From: Chloroflexota bacterium | GTDB taxonomy: Bacteria > Chloroflexota > Anaerolineae > J102 | Direction of reading: 5' to 3' | DNA length: 63,541 nucleotides | Assembly: GCA_029782215.1 (NCBI GenBank) | Contig: JAKOVD010000195.1 | Coordinates: forward strand, 1 to 63,541 | Part shown: in pieces, positions 36,225-44,559 of the stretch | How the letters are laid out: each line of letters begins with the position of its first letter | Position numbering within the stretch: position 1 is the stretch's first letter | Program-made: the position numbers and the translations under genes | Notes under the pieces: model-generated | Seen by the model: only the letters and a program-made list of their open reading frames with translations | What the model was told of the DNA's origin: nothing | Database searches by the model: none

Positions 36225-38740
36225 TCCCTCGCATCATCCACCAGACATGGAAGGATCAGAACGTTCCCGCGGTCTGGCGGCCATTCCAGGCAAGCTGGAG
36301 CCGCCACCATCCCGGCTGGGAGTACCGTCTGTGGACCGACAGTGACAACCGCAGGTTCCTGGCCGAACACTACGCCTGGTTCCTGCCCATCTACGATCAC
36401 TATCCCCAACGCATCATGCGGGTGGATTCCGTCCGCTGTTTCATCCTCCACCATTTCGGCGGCGTCTACGCCGACCTCGACTATGAGTGCTTGCGGCCGT
36501 TCGATACGCTGCTGTCAGGCAAGACGCTGGTGCTGGGCTGGGAGCCAACCTCCCACACGCTTCGGTTTCAGGCCCAGCAGAGCGGACTGGCCTGCATCCT
36601 CTCCAACGCCATCATGGCATCGGCGCCCGGACACCCCTTCTGGGAGCACGTGTTCAAGGCGTTGGTGGGCTCACACCTGGAGACCAACCCCCTGGACGCC
36701 ACCGGACCGTTTCTGCTGACCAAAGTCCATGCGACTTACCCGGATCAGGCCGGCGTCACCATCGAGCCGCCCGATGTGCTCGTGCCCCTGGATGAGGGGA
36801 CGGTCTGGGATTCAGAAACCAACCGGACGGCGCCGCCGGCGCCGCCCCCCACCGCCTATGGCATTCACCATTGGCAGGGCACCTGGTGGCGAGTGCCCAC
36901 CATGCGCTGGGAGGCGCACCAGGCGGCCAAGGTCGCCGACCTGGCCGGAAAGACAGGCGCGCGGATGGGCGATCTCCTGGGTGGGGAAGTGAGACGCCGG
37001 AAGGAGCACCTCAGAGAGCGATTCTTCCCCCACAAGGTGCGTTTCCAGAGGTTCCTTACCAGGGTCACGTCGCCCATCTCCTTGAGTGTGATGCCCGAGG
37101 CTGCGACCAGGATGTGGTACCAGGTGACGCAGCAGGACGAGGTCGTCGTCACGGCAGTGCTCGACGTCGATCCACTCCTGCGCTTCGTCGCTGCGCTGGC
37201 AGAACCGCCGCCGGTCACGGCCATCATGGTGACGAAAGGTCGGGCGGCGCTGGCGCAGCGCGCGGTGCGCAATTTCCAGAAGCAGGTCTATCCCCGCTGC
37301 GAGCTGTTAATCCTGGATGACGACGAGGACAGCGCCTTGCAGAACTGGGTGCAGGCTCAGGGTGACGACCGCATCCGCCATATCCGCCTGCCCGCCGCAA
37401 AGCGCAGCCTGGGGGCGCTGCGCAACATCGGCGTCGAAATGGCGCCCGGCGACTACGTGGTCCAGTGGGATGATGATGACATCTCCCATCCCCACCGGCT
37501 GGCCGTGGAAGTGGGGTTGGTGGTGCTGCACCAAGCCGATGCCTGCTTCCTGCAGCGCGAGATGCTGTGGGCGCCGGGGCAGCGCCGCCTGGCGATCTCC
37601 TGCCGGCGGCTGTGGGAAGGCTCCTTCCTGGCCCGCAAGGCCACCCTGCCACCCTACCCGGACATGGGCAAGGGCGAAGACTCCCCTGTCGCCGACGCCA
37701 TTGCCCGCGGCCAACGCGCCGTTCTCGTCGACGCCCCCCATCTCTACACCTACGTCTTTCACGACCGCAATACCCACGAGGCAGCGCATTTTCACCAGCA
37801 TTGGGAGGCCGCTACCGCCACCTACGAGGGAGGCGCCTACGATGTCGCCATCCGCCGGCTGCAGGATGACGTAGACCTTGACCTGGGGACGTGGATTACT
37901 GGAGAGCCGGCGACGCGCTACGACCAACCCATCCGCGTCCAGGGGCCCAGGCGCCCACCGGCCCTGCCAGCCTATCCGGACGTACTCATTCTCACCCCCG
38001 TCAAGAACGGCGCTGCCGACATCCCGACCTATCTCCACAATCTGCGCACCCTGGACTACCCGCACGACAAGCTCGCCATTGCCTTCCTGGAAGGAGACAG
38101 CACGGACGGCAGCTATGATCTGCTGGCCGGCGCGGTGCCCGGACTGGATGCTGAGTTTCGCAGCGCTCGCCTGTTTCGGGAGGACACCGGCTATCACAGC
38201 GAGCTGCCGCGCTGGGCGCCGAGCCAGCAGCGGCAGCGCCGCGGCGCCATTTCCCAGAGCCGCAATGCGCTGCTGATGCATGCCCTGGGCGACGAGCCGT
38301 GGGTGCTCTGGATCGACGTTGATTTGGAGGCTTACCCGGTAGACGTGCTCCGCCACCTGCTGGCGGTGGGGAAGGATATCGTCGTCCCGCACTGTGTGCT
38401 GCCGGACGGACGGACCTTCGACCTGAACACGTTCAAGCTAAAGCCAGGCGCGGCCACCTGGGACTGGACGCCCTATCTGGTGGATGGCATCCTCCAGCCG
38501 CCGCTGGGCTTCGGCCGTTACTACCTGGGCGACTTTGACGGCGAGGACATGGTGGAGCTGGACAGCGTGGGCGGGACCATGCTTCTGGTGCGGGCGGACG
38601 TCCATCGGCACGGGGCCATCTTCCCGGCCGTTCCCTACCGCGGTCTGGTCGACACGGAGGGCTTCGCCGCACTGGCCAGGGACATGGGCCATTCCTCCTG
38701 GGGGCTGCCCTGGCTGACCATCCAGCACCCGGCCCGGTAA
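36221..38740 (+). CDS. Three-domain glycosyltransferase: GT32 - GT2 - GT62 (Anp1/Mnn9)-like
   Basis: An 839-residue fusion. Residues 1-225 are GT32: RIIHQTWKDQNVPAVW, YRLWTDSDNRRF, metal-binding DLD at 85-87 and the HHWQGTWWR block near 216. Residues about 330-515 are GT2: VTAIMVTKGRAALAQRAVRN, LLILDDDEDS and QWDDDDISHPHRLA (415-427). Residues about 583-839 match the Anp1/Mnn9 family: DVLILTPVKNGAADIPTYL, a DSTDGSYDLL block, SQSRNALLMHAL, WVLWIDVDLEAYP (DVD 699-701), VVPHC, ELDSVGGTMLLVRADV and DTEGFAALARDMG. GT32 and GT62 are the Och1 and Mnn9 families of yeast mannan synthesis, so their union in one bacterial polypeptide is striking. The mannose specificity is inference. ATGA overlaps the upstream gene. 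Confidence 0.85.
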   Translation: MIPRIIHQTWKDQNVPAVWRPFQASWSRHHPGWEYRLWTDSDNRRFLAEHYAWFLPIYDHYPQRIMRVDSVRCFILHHFGGVYADLDYECLRPFDTLLSGKTLVLGWEPTSHTLRFQAQQSGLACILSNAIMASAPGHPFWEHVFKALVGSHLETNPLDATGPFLLTKVHATYPDQAGVTIEPPDVLVPLDEGTVWDSETNRTAPPAPPPTAYGIHHWQGTWWRVPTMRWEAHQAAKVADLAGKTGARMGDLLGGEVRRRKEHLRERFFPHKVRFQRFLTRVTSPISLSVMPEAATRMWYQVTQQDEVVVTAVLDVDPLLRFVAALAEPPPVTAIMVTKGRAALAQRAVRNFQKQVYPRCELLILDDDEDSALQNWVQAQGDDRIRHIRLPAAKRSLGALRNIGVEMAPGDYVVQWDDDDISHPHRLAVEVGLVVLHQADACFLQREMLWAPGQRRLAISCRRLWEGSFLARKATLPPYPDMGKGEDSPVADAIARGQRAVLVDAPHLYTYVFHDRNTHEAAHFHQHWEAATATYEGGAYDVAIRRLQDDVDLDLGTWITGEPATRYDQPIRVQGPRRPPALPAYPDVLILTPVKNGAADIPTYLHNLRTLDYPHDKLAIAFLEGDSTDGSYDLLAGAVPGLDAEFRSARLFREDTGYHSELPRWAPSQQRQRRGAISQSRNALLMHALGDEPWVLWIDVDLEAYPVDVLRHLLAVGKDIVVPHCVLPDGRTFDLNTFKLKPGAATWDWTPYLVDGILQPPLGFGRYYLGDFDGEDMVELDSVGGTMLLVRADVHRHGAIFPAVPYRGLVDTEGFAALARDMGHSSWGLPWLTIQHPAR

Positions 38741-38748
38741 GACCGCGC

Positions 38749-39906
38749 GTGAAGATCGCTCATGTGACCGCTACCTTTCCCCCCTACCAGGGCGGCACCG
38801 GCAACGTCTGCCTGCAGAACGTCCGCAGCCTGGCGCGTCGTGGTCATGAGATGCACGTGTTTACCGGCGCCTGCCAGGATGCACCCGCGCTCGAAGACAT
38901 AGGCGGCGCCAGGGTGCATCGCCTGCACCCCTGGCTCCAGATCGGCAATGCGCCTTTCACACCGGCCTTGCTGCCCGAGCTGGGCGGCTTCGACGCCATC
39001 CATCTCCACTACCCCTTCGTTTTCGGCGACTATCTCACCCGTGTGGCCGCCGCCGGCAGGCGGACACCCCTGGTCATCACGTTCCACAACGATCTGACCG
39101 GCGATCGCCGGCGCGCCGGCGTCTTCACGGCCTACATGGCCCTTTCGGCCCGATGGGTGGTGCGCCCGGCGGCAGCGCTGTGTGTGGTGTCCCTCGATCA
39201 CTTCCAATCCAGCCGCCTGCACCGCGTGCTGGGAGACCGGCGCCCGCCCCTCTTTGAGCTATCCAACGCCGTGGACTGTGAGCACTTCCGGCCAGGACTT
39301 GAGACGGACGTACGCAGCCGCTACGCCATTCCCCCGGAGGCCCCGCTGATGCTGTTTGTGGCGGCCCTGGACCGGGCGCATCATTTCAAGGGCCTCGATG
39401 TGCTGCTCAGCGCCTTCACCGCGCTGCCGGAGGCCTGCTGGCTCCTGATCGTGGGCGATGGCGACCTGCGGTCGCACTACGAGCAGCAGGCGCGGCTGTC
39501 AGGGGTGGGCGGGCGCACCGTGTTCACCGGCGCCATCGCCAATGCCAAAGCGCCTGCTTTCTACCGCTGCGCCGATGTCACCGTCCTGCCATCCTCGCCG
39601 CCCGAGTCTTTCGGTTTGGTGCTGATCGAATCCCTGGCCTGCGGCACGCCTGTCATCGCCGGCGACATCCCCGGCGTGCGGACCGTCGTCAGCCATGAGG
39701 TGGATGGACTGCTCTGCCCGCCCGGCGATGTCGCCGGGTTGAGGGCATGCCTCGCTGCCTTCTTCGATCGCCCTTGCGAGGCCAGGAGACAGATGGGGCG
39801 TCGCGGCCGGGACAAAGTGCTCGCCCGCTATGACGAGGGGGTGATGGCTGCCAGGTTGATCGAGATCTACGGACAGGTGCGCGCCGCCTGGACGCCGTCA
39901 GGTTGA
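38749..39906 (+). CDS. GT4 glycosyltransferase
   Basis: A 385-residue GT-B enzyme starting at GTG 38749, 8 nt after the triple-domain gene. KIAHVTATFPPYQGGTGNVCLQNVRSLARRGHEMHVFTG, in two adjoining pieces, is the acceptor-side glycine-rich loop. DAIHLHYPFVFGDYL follows. The donor side shows LFVAALDRAHHFKGLDVLLSAF, LLIVGDGDLRSHYEQQARL, and PPESFGLVLIESLACGTPVIAGDIPGV with the EX7E motif. This layout is typical of PimA/mannosyltransferase-like GT4 proteins. It ends the plus-strand run; the next gene is convergent with a 13-nt gap. Confidence 0.87.
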   Translation: MKIAHVTATFPPYQGGTGNVCLQNVRSLARRGHEMHVFTGACQDAPALEDIGGARVHRLHPWLQIGNAPFTPALLPELGGFDAIHLHYPFVFGDYLTRVAAAGRRTPLVITFHNDLTGDRRRAGVFTAYMALSARWVVRPAAALCVVSLDHFQSSRLHRVLGDRRPPLFELSNAVDCEHFRPGLETDVRSRYAIPPEAPLMLFVAALDRAHHFKGLDVLLSAFTALPEACWLLIVGDGDLRSHYEQQARLSGVGGRTVFTGAIANAKAPAFYRCADVTVLPSSPPESFGLVLIESLACGTPVIAGDIPGVRTVVSHEVDGLLCPPGDVAGLRACLAAFFDRPCEARRQMGRRGRDKVLARYDEGVMAARLIEIYGQVRAAWTPSG

Positions 39907-39919
39907 AATCTCACCTCGT

Positions 39920-41131
39920 TCAGATATGGATGATGTGGTAATGCGCCTCGACAACGGGAACCACCGTGCACAGATCATAGGAGGCTGCATCGAAGTTGAG
40001 CACGCCATCACGCGCCGCCAGAAGAATCAGCCTGTCCGAGGTAAACGTCCCCAGAATGCCCACCATCATGCTCGTCATCGAAGCGGCGTTGCCGATGAAC
40101 ACGCGGGCCCGGGTCGCCAGGTAGACATCGGCCATGACCTCCAGGCCCAGACGATAGCTGGCAGGGGTTGCATCCCGATAGAGCGCCAGCATCTCCTCGG
40201 AGTCCGTTCGCTGCGCCGCCGTCATGACGACCTGCCGTCCATAGCGTCGCCGGAAACGCTCGGCAATCCTGCTGTCGTCGGTCAGGAGCAAGAACTGCTC
40301 GAAACCATGCTTCCGCATTTGTGCGGCGATGAGCGCATCGTAATGGTCGTTGAGCACGTCCAGTCCGGCCAGCTCGCTGACCTTGTCCGCACCGCGCACA
40401 TGCACGGCCAGAAAGGGAGCATCGCCGAGGTGTTCCCGCTGCATGGCATCCACCACCGCAGTGACCTCCGGTCGAGGATGCAAGTGCGTTCCGGCGAGGA
40501 AACGGTAGATCTCGAGCAGGCACTTGCCCCCCAGCTCGGCATCGTCCGCCAGCAGCCCGTGCATCAACCCCGCAAAATCCGCCGGCCGTCGCAGACGCCG
40601 GACCACGATCACATCGCTACTGCTGTCCAGGAGCAGGCGGTAGTTGCCCGCCGTCACATCGCTTTTCCGGCGAATGCGGTACAACGGCGGGAGCCCGGCG
40701 AGATTGCGCCGGTTCCATCCCGTCGGGTAGTAACGGAAATGGGGCTGGATCAGGTCCGCGACGCCATAGGGAGACAACGGCTCATAGAAATGGCGGGTGA
40801 AGGCGTCGGCGCCGCTGAGGTCGCCAAAACGGCACTCGTCTCCCCAATGGGTGACGGGGATGCGGCCACTCAACCGGCAGAAGAGCAGCGCATCCAGCAC
40901 CACCATCACCTCCGTAAAGAAGCCCACGCCCAGAGATCGGATGAGGGTGTAGCGCACCGGCGGAGGCTGCCGGTGCAGCAAACGGTCTACCCCCAGGTGC
41001 GTGTACTCCACCGCCGACATCGCTCGGTTCGCGGCCCGGACCAGCAAGTCCTCCGCAACGCGGAAATAGTAGTTCACCCTGATCGCGATCCCGGTGGAAA
41101 GGTTGTCATCCGTGGCATGTGAATCTATCAT
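39920..41131 (-). CDS. GT23/NodZ-like fucosyltransferase candidate
   Basis: About 403 residues from ATG 41131; a GTG at 41167 is an alternative. The key block is FLAVHVRGADKVSELAGLD, matching the HxRxxDK motif of alpha-1,6-fucosyltransferases and NodZ. It is followed by FEQFLLLTDDSRIAERFRRRYG and DVYLATRARVFIGNAASMTSMMV, the conserved D..L....F.G..S.S block of this group. The N-terminal region has VTHWGDECRFGDL, resembling the substrate-entry segment. GDP-fucose use is expected for the fold but not proved. It is the only gene transcribed opposite to the main glycan run until 44560, and it may have its own promoter in the 111-nt gap to the permease. Confidence 0.72.
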   Translation of the reverse strand: MIDSHATDDNLSTGIAIRVNYYFRVAEDLLVRAANRAMSAVEYTHLGVDRLLHRQPPPVRYTLIRSLGVGFFTEVMVVLDALLFCRLSGRIPVTHWGDECRFGDLSGADAFTRHFYEPLSPYGVADLIQPHFRYYPTGWNRRNLAGLPPLYRIRRKSDVTAGNYRLLLDSSSDVIVVRRLRRPADFAGLMHGLLADDAELGGKCLLEIYRFLAGTHLHPRPEVTAVVDAMQREHLGDAPFLAVHVRGADKVSELAGLDVLNDHYDALIAAQMRKHGFEQFLLLTDDSRIAERFRRRYGRQVVMTAAQRTDSEEMLALYRDATPASYRLGLEVMADVYLATRARVFIGNAASMTSMMVGILGTFTSDRLILLAARDGVLNFDAASYDLCTVVPVVEAHYHIIHI

Positions 41132-41242
41132 GTCTCTGTTTCGAGGGTCAAGTGACAGGCTCGCCACTCACTGCCCCGCGTCGCGCTCAGGCAATGACAT
41201 GTCTCTGCCACCACTGTCTCACTTTCTTAAGAGGGCGTTCGC

Positions 41243-42109
41243 ATGCGTGTCTCCAAGCATCCTTTGAACGGGAGCGCGTCTGCGACGGGGCTGCCGGCCA
41301 AGACCATCCGGCCGCCGGAACGGCGGATAGCCCTGGAGTTGTCCGCTGTCTGGCGCTACCGCGAGCTGCTCTATTTCCTGGTCTGGCGCAACTACAAGAT
41401 CCGCTACAAGCAGACCGTTTTTGGCGCCTTGTGGGCCATCCTGCAGCCGGTGACGACCATGCTGGTGTTCAGCGTGTTCTTCGGCCGGTTGGCCGGCGTC
41501 CCTTCGGACGGCGTTCCGTACCCCTTGTTCACCTACGCTGCCCTGGTCCCCTGGAACTACTTCGCCAACAGCGTAAGCTACGCTGCCAACGGCCTCGTGA
41601 GCGAGAACAACCTCATCAAGAAGGTCTACTTCCCCCGTTTGATCATTCCCCTCTCCTCGGTGATCTCGGGCCTGGTTGACTTCGGCATTGCCTTTGCCGT
41701 TCTCATCCTCATGATGGCCATCGCGGGCATGGTCCCGACCTGGAACGTCATCTTTCTGCCGGCGTTCATCCTCCTGGCGATCGTGACATCGCTGGGACTG
41801 GGTCTATGGCTATCCCCACTCAACGCCAAGTACCGGGACGTCCAGTTCATGGTGCCCTTCATGCTGCAGTTGTGGCTGTTTATCACACCGGTCGCCTACC
41901 CCAGCAGCCTCATTCCGGAACCCTGGCGGGTGTTGTACGGCCTAAACCCGATGGCCGGCGTGGTCGAGGGTTTCCGCTGGGCGCTTCTCGGCACGGATAC
42001 ACGGCCAGGCCCGATGATCTTCGTTTCCGCATTGGCGGCTTTGGTCCTGCTGGTCAGCGGCGCCTACTACTTCCGCCGCATGGAAGAGACCCTTGCCGAT
42101 GTCCTCTAG
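41243..42109 (+). CDS. ABC-2 type polysaccharide exporter permease (Wzm/TagG-like)
   Basis: A 288-residue inner-membrane protein with about six transmembrane helices after a cytoplasmic amphipathic N-terminus (LVWRNYKIRYKQTVFGALWAILQP, in pieces). The cytoplasmic signature WNYFANSVSYAANGLVSENNLIKKVYFPR is the coupling region seen in O-antigen and teichoic-acid exporters. Helices include LVDFGIAFAVLILMMAIAG and FLPAFILLAIVTSLGLGLWL. It pairs with the overlapping ATPase gene (11-nt overlap) and would move an undecaprenyl-linked glycan across the membrane. Confidence 0.93.
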   Translation: MRVSKHPLNGSASATGLPAKTIRPPERRIALELSAVWRYRELLYFLVWRNYKIRYKQTVFGALWAILQPVTTMLVFSVFFGRLAGVPSDGVPYPLFTYAALVPWNYFANSVSYAANGLVSENNLIKKVYFPRLIIPLSSVISGLVDFGIAFAVLILMMAIAGMVPTWNVIFLPAFILLAIVTSLGLGLWLSPLNAKYRDVQFMVPFMLQLWLFITPVAYPSSLIPEPWRVLYGLNPMAGVVEGFRWALLGTDTRPGPMIFVSALAALVLLVSGAYYFRRMEETLADVL

Positions 42110-43412
42110 CGCACCAAACGGCACTGCCATCCAGGTTGTCAACCTGGGCAAGATCTACCGTATTGGCGAGCGCATCGACACCCACCAGACGCTGCGGGAA
42201 ACCATGACCCGCACGCTGGCCGTGGCCGCGAAGCGCTGGAAGGGGGCAAACACCCGGCAGCCAGAAGACCACAACAGAAGAGAACAGACCATCTGGGCCC
42301 TCCGGGATGTTTCGCTTGAGGTTCGCAGCGGCGAAGTCATGGGGCTCATCGGTCCCAACGGCGCCGGCAAGAGCACCCTACTCAAAATCCTGACCGGAAT
42401 TACCAAGCCGACAGAAGGCGAGATCCGGCTCTACGGTCAGGTGGGAGCGCTGCTCGAAGTCGGCACGGGCTTTCATCCTGAGCTGACGGGGCAGGAGAAC
42501 ATCCTGCTGAACGGCGCCATTCTGGGGATGACGCGACGCGATATCCTGCGCAAATACGACGAGATCGTTGCCTTTTCCGAAGTCGAGCAGTTCATCAACA
42601 CGCCGGTCAAGCACTACTCCAGCGGCATGTACATGCGCTTGGCTTTCTCCGTCGCCGCCCACCTGGACCCGGAGATCCTGCTGGTCGATGAGGTGCTGGC
42701 CGTAGGCGATGCCGCATTCCAGAAGAAGTGCCTGCACAAGATGGAGTCGGTAGCCGGTGAAGGGCGTACGGTCGTCTTCGTCAGCCACAATCTGGCCGCG
42801 GTGCAGAGCCTGTGCCACCGCACGACCCTGCTGCAGAGAGGAAAGGCCGTAGCGGTCGGCCCCACGGAGGAGATCATCACCAGGTACCTGGGGGAGATCG
42901 TCCCCAGCGAGGCCGCCGACCAGTGGCTGCCGCCGGTGCACGGGTCCAGCGCAGGGGCCGGCCGCCGTCTCCTGACACAGGACAGGACCGGCGCGCTGCA
43001 GGCGCAGTTCAAACTGGGACAGCCCTGGCAGATGACGCTGGAATTCAGCACGACCTCGGCCCTGAGAGACGTAGTCGCGGCTGTCCAGGTGATCAGCCTG
43101 CGCGGCATCTCCATGACCACGTTCGAGTCCCGGCCCTGCGACCTGGGGCCGGGCGACCACGCCGTCACCTTCGCCTGCGATCTGCCCTTGCGCCCGGATC
43201 ACTACCAGTTCAACATCTTTCTCTTTGCTGGCGGTCGCGAGTTCTACCAGGTGCAGGGGGTTGGTCATATTGAGGTGAGCCAGGTGGTGAGCCAGGATGT
43301 GCCCATGCGCATGTTCGGCCAGGACGTCCTGGCCCACACAGCGCAGGGGGAGATTCGCTCCCTGAATGGCGCCGCGTCCTTCCGCGATGTGATGCCAGCG
43401 CCGTCCCCATGA
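42099..43412 (+). CDS. ABC polysaccharide exporter ATPase with Wzt-type C-terminal domain
   Basis: A 437-residue ATPase. The Walker A GPNGAGKST lies at about residue 85. The signature loop is YSSGMYMRLAFSVAAHL and Walker B is ILLVDEVLAVGDAAFQ, followed by the H-loop in VFVSHNLAAVQ. The N-terminal extension before Walker A is longer than in importers, as in TagH/Wzt. After about residue 270 a beta-rich domain (GAGRRLLTQDRTGALQAQF, then WQMTLEFSTTSALRDVV) matches the carbohydrate-binding domain of Wzt, which recognises the modified non-reducing end of the glycan. This fits the methyl- and carbamoyltransferases encoded in the locus. The ATG 42099 overlaps the permease end. Confidence 0.92.
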   Translation: MSSSAPNGTAIQVVNLGKIYRIGERIDTHQTLRETMTRTLAVAAKRWKGANTRQPEDHNRREQTIWALRDVSLEVRSGEVMGLIGPNGAGKSTLLKILTGITKPTEGEIRLYGQVGALLEVGTGFHPELTGQENILLNGAILGMTRRDILRKYDEIVAFSEVEQFINTPVKHYSSGMYMRLAFSVAAHLDPEILLVDEVLAVGDAAFQKKCLHKMESVAGEGRTVVFVSHNLAAVQSLCHRTTLLQRGKAVAVGPTEEIITRYLGEIVPSEAADQWLPPVHGSSAGAGRRLLTQDRTGALQAQFKLGQPWQMTLEFSTTSALRDVVAAVQVISLRGISMTTFESRPCDLGPGDHAVTFACDLPLRPDHYQFNIFLFAGGREFYQVQGVGHIEVSQVVSQDVPMRMFGQDVLAHTAQGEIRSLNGAASFRDVMPAPSP

Positions 43413-44542
43413 GCTTGCGTATCGGGCTGGTCGTCTATGGGCTGGACCGCCCGCCCACGGGGATCGCACGCTACACCCATGAGCTGGCAAGGGGGCTCGC
43501 CTGCCTTCCAGCGCCGCCGGACATCGTGCTGCTGGTCGCCGGCGGCCTGGGGCCTCTCGCCGGGCAGACGCCTTTTGCCCAGGTTGGCCTGCCGGGATGC
43601 CGGCTGCTGCCGGGCCTGCTCACCGCGGGCCATGCAGTCATCGCACGTGCCGCCAGGCGGCTCCGCCTGGACGTCGTCCATGATCCAACCGGGGTCGCCC
43701 CTTTCCTGGCCAACAGAAAGCGCTTCCGGACCGTTCTCACGCTGCACGATGTCTTCCCGTGGAGCTTTCCGGGTTACAGCACCCGGCTGGATACGATCAT
43801 CTACCGGCACTGGCTGCCCCGGATGGCGCCGCGTGTGGACGCCATCGTCACCGACAGCCTGCACTCGAAGCAGGATATCCAAAGCTTCCTCCATGTCCCA
43901 GCCAACCGTATCGCCCCCATCTATCCCGGCGTCTCGCCGGCCTTCAAACCGGCGCCGTCTGGAGAGGTCGAAGCCTTCCTGGGGGCGCGCTTTGGGCTCG
44001 TTTCACCCTATCTGCTGTACGCCGGGATGCTGACGCCGCGCAAGAACATCGGCCGCATTCTGCAGGCCTTCGGGCGCGTGCACGCCGACTTCCCGGGGCT
44101 GCGCCTGGTGCTGGCAGGCCCGCGCAGCGGCAGGTCCCTGCCCCCGGAAACGCTTGACGGCTTGGCGCCGGCGGGGGCCGTGCATTTCACCGGCGTCGTC
44201 GGCGACGAAGAGCTGGCCATGCTCTATCGCGGCGCCAGTCTTTTCCTCTTTCCCAGCCTCTACGAAGGTTTTGGGCAGCCCATCCTGGAGGCCATGGCCT
44301 GTGGTGCGCCCGTGCTCACGTCCGACCGCTCCTCACTGCCCGAGGTCGCCGGCGATGCCGCGTTGCTGGTCGATCCGCTCGACGTCGCCGGAATTGCCTC
44401 CAGCATCAGGAGGGTGCTGTACGAGCCCGGCCTGGACGAGCAGTTGCGGCAGCGGGGCGAGGCCCAGGCTGCCAGGTTCTCGTGGCAGCGCACGGCCGAA
44501 GAGGTGCTGGCGGTTTATGAGAGGACCCTCGACGGCGGCTGA
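43409..44542 (+). CDS. GT4 glycosyltransferase (mannosyltransferase-like)
   Basis: A 377-residue GT-B enzyme, translationally coupled to the exporter ATPase through ATGA. LRIGLVVYGLDRPPTGIARYTHELARGL is the N-terminal loop. VDAIVTDSLHSKQDIQSFL and RIAPIYPGVSPAFKP precede the donor half. LLYAGMLTPRKNIGRILQAF, GVVGDEELAMLYRGASLFLFPSLYEGFGQPILEAMACG and SDRSSLPEVAGDAALLVDP are classical WbaZ/GT4 mannosyl- or rhamnosyltransferase motifs, with the EGFGQPILE (EX7E) intact. It ends 17 nt before the convergent GT-C gene. Confidence 0.88.
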   Translation: MSLRIGLVVYGLDRPPTGIARYTHELARGLACLPAPPDIVLLVAGGLGPLAGQTPFAQVGLPGCRLLPGLLTAGHAVIARAARRLRLDVVHDPTGVAPFLANRKRFRTVLTLHDVFPWSFPGYSTRLDTIIYRHWLPRMAPRVDAIVTDSLHSKQDIQSFLHVPANRIAPIYPGVSPAFKPAPSGEVEAFLGARFGLVSPYLLYAGMLTPRKNIGRILQAFGRVHADFPGLRLVLAGPRSGRSLPPETLDGLAPAGAVHFTGVVGDEELAMLYRGASLFLFPSLYEGFGQPILEAMACGAPVLTSDRSSLPEVAGDAALLVDPLDVAGIASSIRRVLYEPGLDEQLRQRGEAQAARFSWQRTAEEVLAVYERTLDGG

Positions 44543-44559
44543 GGCCGGGAGGCGACCCG

